Assembly: GCA_021779695.1 (NCBI GenBank)
Contig: JAJYAE010000174.1
Span: 1 to 9,188, forward strand
DNA from: Acidobacteriota bacterium
GTDB taxonomy: Bacteria > Acidobacteriota > Terriglobia > Terriglobales > Acidobacteriaceae
Length of the DNA: 9,188 nt
Reading direction: 5' to 3'
Under the pieces are notes generated by a model. It was not told the DNA's origin. It did no database searches and was given only the letters and a program-made list of their open reading frames with translations. Position numbers and translations under genes: made by a program. Of this stretch, positions 6,579 to 9,188 are shown in pieces (position 1 is the stretch's first letter; each line of letters opens with the position of its first letter).

Positions 6579-8144
6579 ATGATTGTTTATCGTAATCAAG
6601 CAGGCCAGGTGCGTCGGCGACTGGTTGAGGCCGGAGTCGCGCTTTTCGCAGTTTCCATTCTTGCCGGCTGCGGGGACACGTACCGGCCCGTGGTCACTCC
6701 AATCAATCCGAGTGGCCCCGCCGCCCAGCCGTCATCCCTCGCTGTCGTGATCTCGTCGCCGTCGACTACCTCGCCTGGTGTTGCCACCGTGATTGATTAC
6801 TCCGGTGATACGATCATGGCCACGGCTCCGATTGGACCAAACCCTCAGGCCTTCACAATCGACGAGACGGGAAGCACGGGCTACACGATCAACAGTGATG
6901 GTACGCTCACGAACTTTCCTGTGAGTACGCAATTGCAGCAACGGAATGTGACGTACAGTACACTGCCAACCACGTCGCAGCCAATCGGTATGTTTTCGCC
7001 TTCAGCGGGACTTTGGATTACTGATTTGCAAGGGAACCTGGTCGACGTTTTGAGCAGCAATCCCGAGACTTTTAAGCTCGCCGTCCCCGTTGCGCCCACG
7101 CCGATTGCGATATCGGGACCAGCCCTGGTCGGACAGCGAAATTACGCAATCAGCCAGAACAACGTGAACACACCGTTGGCAAATATCATCCCTTTCGGCG
7201 TGGCATGCAACGTCTCTCCGTCCACGGTAACCCAAACTGGCGAGGCGGATGCGATTCAGCCCTCCAACTACACGATTTCTGCGCGGATTCCCCTCGGCAA
7301 ATGCCCAGTCTATGGGGTTCAAAGCAGCGACGGACAGCGCTATTTTGTGCTCAATCGCGGCAGTGACACCATCAGCGTCATCAATAGCCAGACCAATTCA
7401 CTTGACGCGTGCACGCCGTTCACAAATCAGAATGGCCAGCTTGTTACTTGCCACCCCACACTGCCACTCTCGCTCAGCGCAGTGAATGCTACGGGCATCA
7501 CGCCACCTAACGGGACCGCTGGCATGACCAATGTCGCGGGGCCAGTTTCAGCAGAATATAATGCCGCCACCAGTCAACTCGTCGTTGCCGATTACGATGG
7601 CGGCACGGTCAGTATCATCGATGTGAGCCTGGATGAGTATGGCAACGATAGCGCGACATTCGGGACCACCTTCACCGTCAAAGTCGGAAATTCCTCGATT
7701 CCAGAGCCTGCCAGCGTGACCGTTTTGGCAGATGGAAGCCGTGCTTACACAGCTAACCAGAACGACGGGACGAGTGATGGAACCGTTTCTATCGTGAATG
7801 TCAGCAGTCACACTCTGGAAAAGACTCTATCGGTTGTGGGTCATCCCCGTACGGTGGTCTCCACGCAGAACTCACTCTATGGCAAAGTGTACGTAGCTTC
7901 TCCGGACAGCCCGTACCTGTCGATCATTCGAACTGATCTGGATGTGATTGATGCAACGGTCTTGGTTCAGGGCAACATCGTAGACGTTCGAGTCACCACA
8001 CAAAATGGACTTTCTGGTAACAACAATGTGACCAGCCGCCGGCCAGGCGGGGGGCAGCCCTGCTACCTGCCAACCAGTGTGCTCGATCCGACCAACCCCG
8101 CCGCATTGACCTTGCAACAATGCCAGAGCCAGACTGCTCCGTAA
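6579..8144 (+). CDS. Secreted lipoprotein with YVTN-type beta-propeller repeats, function unknown
   Basis: A 521-residue exported protein. The N-terminus has a basic region (residues 1-14), a hydrophobic core and the lipobox ILAGC, so C31 should be lipidated after signal peptidase II cleavage; a Pro/Ser-rich linker follows (about 34-66). The rest is Thr/Ser/Asn-rich with repeats of the YVTN/NHL beta-propeller kind: SSDGQRYFVLNRGSDTISVI (249-268), then blocks at 334-350 (VVADYDGGTVSIIDVS), 381-408 (VLADGSRAYTANQ to VSIVNV) and 434-460. Such lipoproteins are common in Acidobacteria and usually have no known role; no catalytic motif was seen. Six further cysteines (210, 242, 278, 291, 495, 515) could form disulfides. 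AGGAA at 6566-6570, eight bases before the ATG, supports the start. It is a single-gene unit: divergent upstream, strong stem-loop downstream. Confidence 0.87.
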   Translation: MIVYRNQAGQVRRRLVEAGVALFAVSILAGCGDTYRPVVTPINPSGPAAQPSSLAVVISSPSTTSPGVATVIDYSGDTIMATAPIGPNPQAFTIDETGSTGYTINSDGTLTNFPVSTQLQQRNVTYSTLPTTSQPIGMFSPSAGLWITDLQGNLVDVLSSNPETFKLAVPVAPTPIAISGPALVGQRNYAISQNNVNTPLANIIPFGVACNVSPSTVTQTGEADAIQPSNYTISARIPLGKCPVYGVQSSDGQRYFVLNRGSDTISVINSQTNSLDACTPFTNQNGQLVTCHPTLPLSLSAVNATGITPPNGTAGMTNVAGPVSAEYNAATSQLVVADYDGGTVSIIDVSLDEYGNDSATFGTTFTVKVGNSSIPEPASVTVLADGSRAYTANQNDGTSDGTVSIVNVSSHTLEKTLSVVGHPRTVVSTQNSLYGKVYVASPDSPYLSIIRTDLDVIDATVLVQGNIVDVRVTTQNGLSGNNNVTSRRPGGGQPCYLPTSVLDPTNPAALTLQQCQSQTAP

Positions 8145-8167
8145 AGGAGCGCTTTGCTGTGCATCGT

Positions 8168-8203
8168 GAAGGGGTCATTCCACATCACCGGAATGGCCCC
8201 TTT
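8168..8203 (+). terminator. Strong stem-loop after the lipoprotein gene, probable terminator
   Basis: AAGGGGTCATTCC (8169-8181) pairs with GGAATGGCCCCTT (8190-8202) over 13 positions with one T-G wobble, around an eight-base loop; a G-T pair at 8168/8203 can extend it. It begins 24 bases after the lipoprotein stop codon. Only TTT precedes a C, so the T-tract is short for a Rho-independent terminator. It may leak, or double as a leader structure for tlyA. Confidence 0.7.
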
Positions 8204-8230
8204 CTGCATTGCATCAGGAGGCATTGGAAC

Positions 8231-8287
8231 ATGCTTTCGCTCGCGTCATCTTCCTCCCTTAGTGCATTCGATGGAGGGGCTTTGTGA
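8231..8287 (+). CDS. Probable 18-codon leader ORF overlapping the tlyA start
   Basis: Encodes MLSLASSSSLSAFDGGAL. AGGAGG at 8216-8221, nine bases before the ATG, is the best Shine-Dalgarno match noticed in the window. The TGA at 8285-8287 overlaps the tlyA GTG (8284-8286) as GTGA, the arrangement typical of translational coupling. Six of 18 codons are serine, four in a row, using five different serine codons. Its CCTCC (8253-8257), in the TCC TCC serine pair, is complementary to the tlyA ribosome site GGAGG (8273-8277) and also to its own (8217-8221). The seen facts are the site, the frame and the overlap. That it is translated, or regulates tlyA, is inference. A chance ORF of this length remains possible. 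Confidence 0.45.
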   Translation: MLSLASSSSLSAFDGGAL

Positions 8288-9075
8288 AAACCCGACTCGA
8301 TCTCCTTCTCGTTGAGAGAGGGTTGACGGCCAGCCGCGAACGAGCCCGCTCCCTGATCCTGGCCGGGCGCGTTCTAGTCAACAATCAGAAGCTGGACAAG
8401 GCTGGTGCCTCGGTTTCGCGTGACGCGGTGCTTCGACTCTTGGGGGACGAACTGCCTTTTGTGAGCCGGGGCGGCCTGAAGCTCGCGGGTGCTCTGGAGT
8501 ACTGGAAATTGGAAGTAAGCGGAAAGAGCTGCCTGGACGTTGGAGCTTCAACAGGTGGGTTCACAGACTGCCTTCTGCAGCATGGAGCCACTCACGTTAC
8601 AGCGATCGATACCGGCTTCGGGCAGATTGCCTTGAAATTGCGCAACGATCCCCGAGTCAGCCTGATGGAGCGCACAAACGCGCGCCTGCTGGAATCGAAT
8701 GCTCTGATGGTCCCGGCGGGCAATTCTCCTACCTTCCTCGTCATGGATGTCTCCTTCATCTCCGCCACTCTGGTACTTCCGCCAGTTCTTGCGGCGGCGC
8801 CGTCTCTGGAGGAAGCGGTCATCCTGATAAAGCCGCAATTTGAAGCGGGTCGAGGCCGGATCGGGAAGGGCGGGATTGTTCGCGACCCAGCCGTGCATCA
8901 GCAGGCCATCGAGCGTGTAGAGGCGTGCATTCAGGAAGTCGGATGGCATAAAGTGGAGGTGATCCCATCTCCCATTACCGGCGCCGAAGGCAATCGAGAG
9001 TTCCTTTTGCTAATGCGAAAGTCGGCTGAACAGTTCAAGGGGAGTCGGGATAAATTGGCGTTGGGATCCAAATGA
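8284..9075 (+). CDS. tlyA: TlyA family rRNA 2'-O-ribose cytidine methyltransferase
   Basis: SAM-dependent methyltransferase with an N-terminal S4 RNA-binding domain and an FtsJ/RrmJ-like catalytic domain. In mycobacteria TlyA methylates C1409 of 16S and C1920 of 23S rRNA, and its loss gives capreomycin resistance; short forms act only on 23S. The 263 residues show the S4 domain at about 2-60 (KTRLDLLLVERGL), SRGGLKLAGAL (61-71), the SAM-binding motif LDVGASTGG (84-92), MDVSF (154-158), LIKPQFE (181-187) and NREFLL (237-242). The likely K-D-K-E active-site residues are K66, D155, K183 and E239. GTG at 8284 is the first possible start because an in-frame TAG lies at 8260-8262, and GGAGGGG (8273-8279) is well spaced. 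A full N-terminal region suggests the long type, but assignment to one or both rRNA targets is uncertain. nadK follows after 25 bases, a common arrangement. Confidence 0.94.
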   Translation: MKTRLDLLLVERGLTASRERARSLILAGRVLVNNQKLDKAGASVSRDAVLRLLGDELPFVSRGGLKLAGALEYWKLEVSGKSCLDVGASTGGFTDCLLQHGATHVTAIDTGFGQIALKLRNDPRVSLMERTNARLLESNALMVPAGNSPTFLVMDVSFISATLVLPPVLAAAPSLEEAVILIKPQFEAGRGRIGKGGIVRDPAVHQQAIERVEACIQEVGWHKVEVIPSPITGAEGNREFLLLMRKSAEQFKGSRDKLALGSK

Positions 9076-9100
9076 GCGGTATCCGGTACACTGAGTCCGC

Positions 9101-9188
9101 ATGGTGTCTGTCGCGATTGTCTGCAAACCGAACAAGCCTGAGTTACGGGGTATTCTGCCCGGCCTCGTGGATTGGCTGCGCCATCACG
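9101..9188 (+). CDS. nadK: NAD kinase, N-terminal fragment cut by the window edge
   Basis: The 29 visible codons read MVSVAIVCKPNKPELRGILP and continue to LVDWLRHH. The first strand (SVAIV), the K-P-x-K-P-E segment and the following helix resemble the start of bacterial NAD kinases, which phosphorylate NAD to NADP using ATP or polyphosphate. The diagnostic GGDGT motif would lie beyond the window, so the call rests on the N-terminus and on position: nadK (ppnK) commonly follows tlyA, often with recN further down. The ATG at 9101 lies 25 bases after the tlyA stop, so co-transcription is likely. The ribosome site is weak. An ATG overlapping the tlyA stop (9072) is in another frame and gives no family match. 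Confidence 0.7.
   Translation, partial: MVSVAIVCKPNKPELRGILPGLVDWLRHH

Noticed and set aside
9072..9188. ATG overlapping the tlyA stop, with a frame open to the window edge
   Set aside because: Its translation has no family likeness, whereas the frame starting at 9101 gives a credible NAD kinase N-terminus.

Overview
This window looks like ordinary chromosomal DNA from a fairly GC-rich Gram-negative bacterium. The gene set and protein style suggest an acidobacterium of the Terriglobia type. The pointers are a large YVTN-like beta-propeller lipoprotein, a three-domain DsbD and a tlyA–nadK pair. That placement is inference from protein resemblance, not a database result. There are no rRNA or tRNA genes, insertion sequences, CRISPR arrays or phage genes, and coding is dense.

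Layout, left to right: (1) the 3' part of a dsbD-type thiol:disulfide reductase gene on + (to 1715), cut by the window edge. (2) A convergent gap, then a two-gene minus-strand operon: a SpoU/TrmH-family RNA 2'-O-methyltransferase (4109 to 3267), which overlaps rarA (3270 to 1924) by four bases. (3) A 150-base divergent spacer with a small dyad, then a plus-strand pair: tsaC (t6A synthesis, TTG start at 4260) and a membrane-anchored YdcF/DUF218 protein ending at 5531. (4) A convergent minus-strand DUF92 membrane protein (5545-6432). (5) A second divergent spacer with a perfect 17-base dyad (6547-6563), then a secreted beta-propeller lipoprotein (6579-8144). (6) A strong stem-loop, then a leader region holding a probable 18-codon small ORF that overlaps the GTG start of tlyA (8284-9075). 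(7) The first 29 codons of a probable NAD kinase gene, cut by the right edge.

The shared theme is RNA modification and housekeeping: the TrmH-like enzyme, TsaC and TlyA act on tRNA or rRNA, RarA acts at stalled replication forks, and NAD kinase supplies NADP. The envelope-related genes are dsbD, ydcF-like, the DUF92 gene and the lipoprotein gene. I saw no evidence of a large undescribed system. The most original signal is the tlyA leader. It has a consensus Shine-Dalgarno site, a serine-rich 18-codon ORF and a GTGA stop/start overlap. It also has a CCTCC segment able to pair with the ribosome site of tlyA. Together these suggest translational coupling or attenuation of an rRNA methyltransferase gene.
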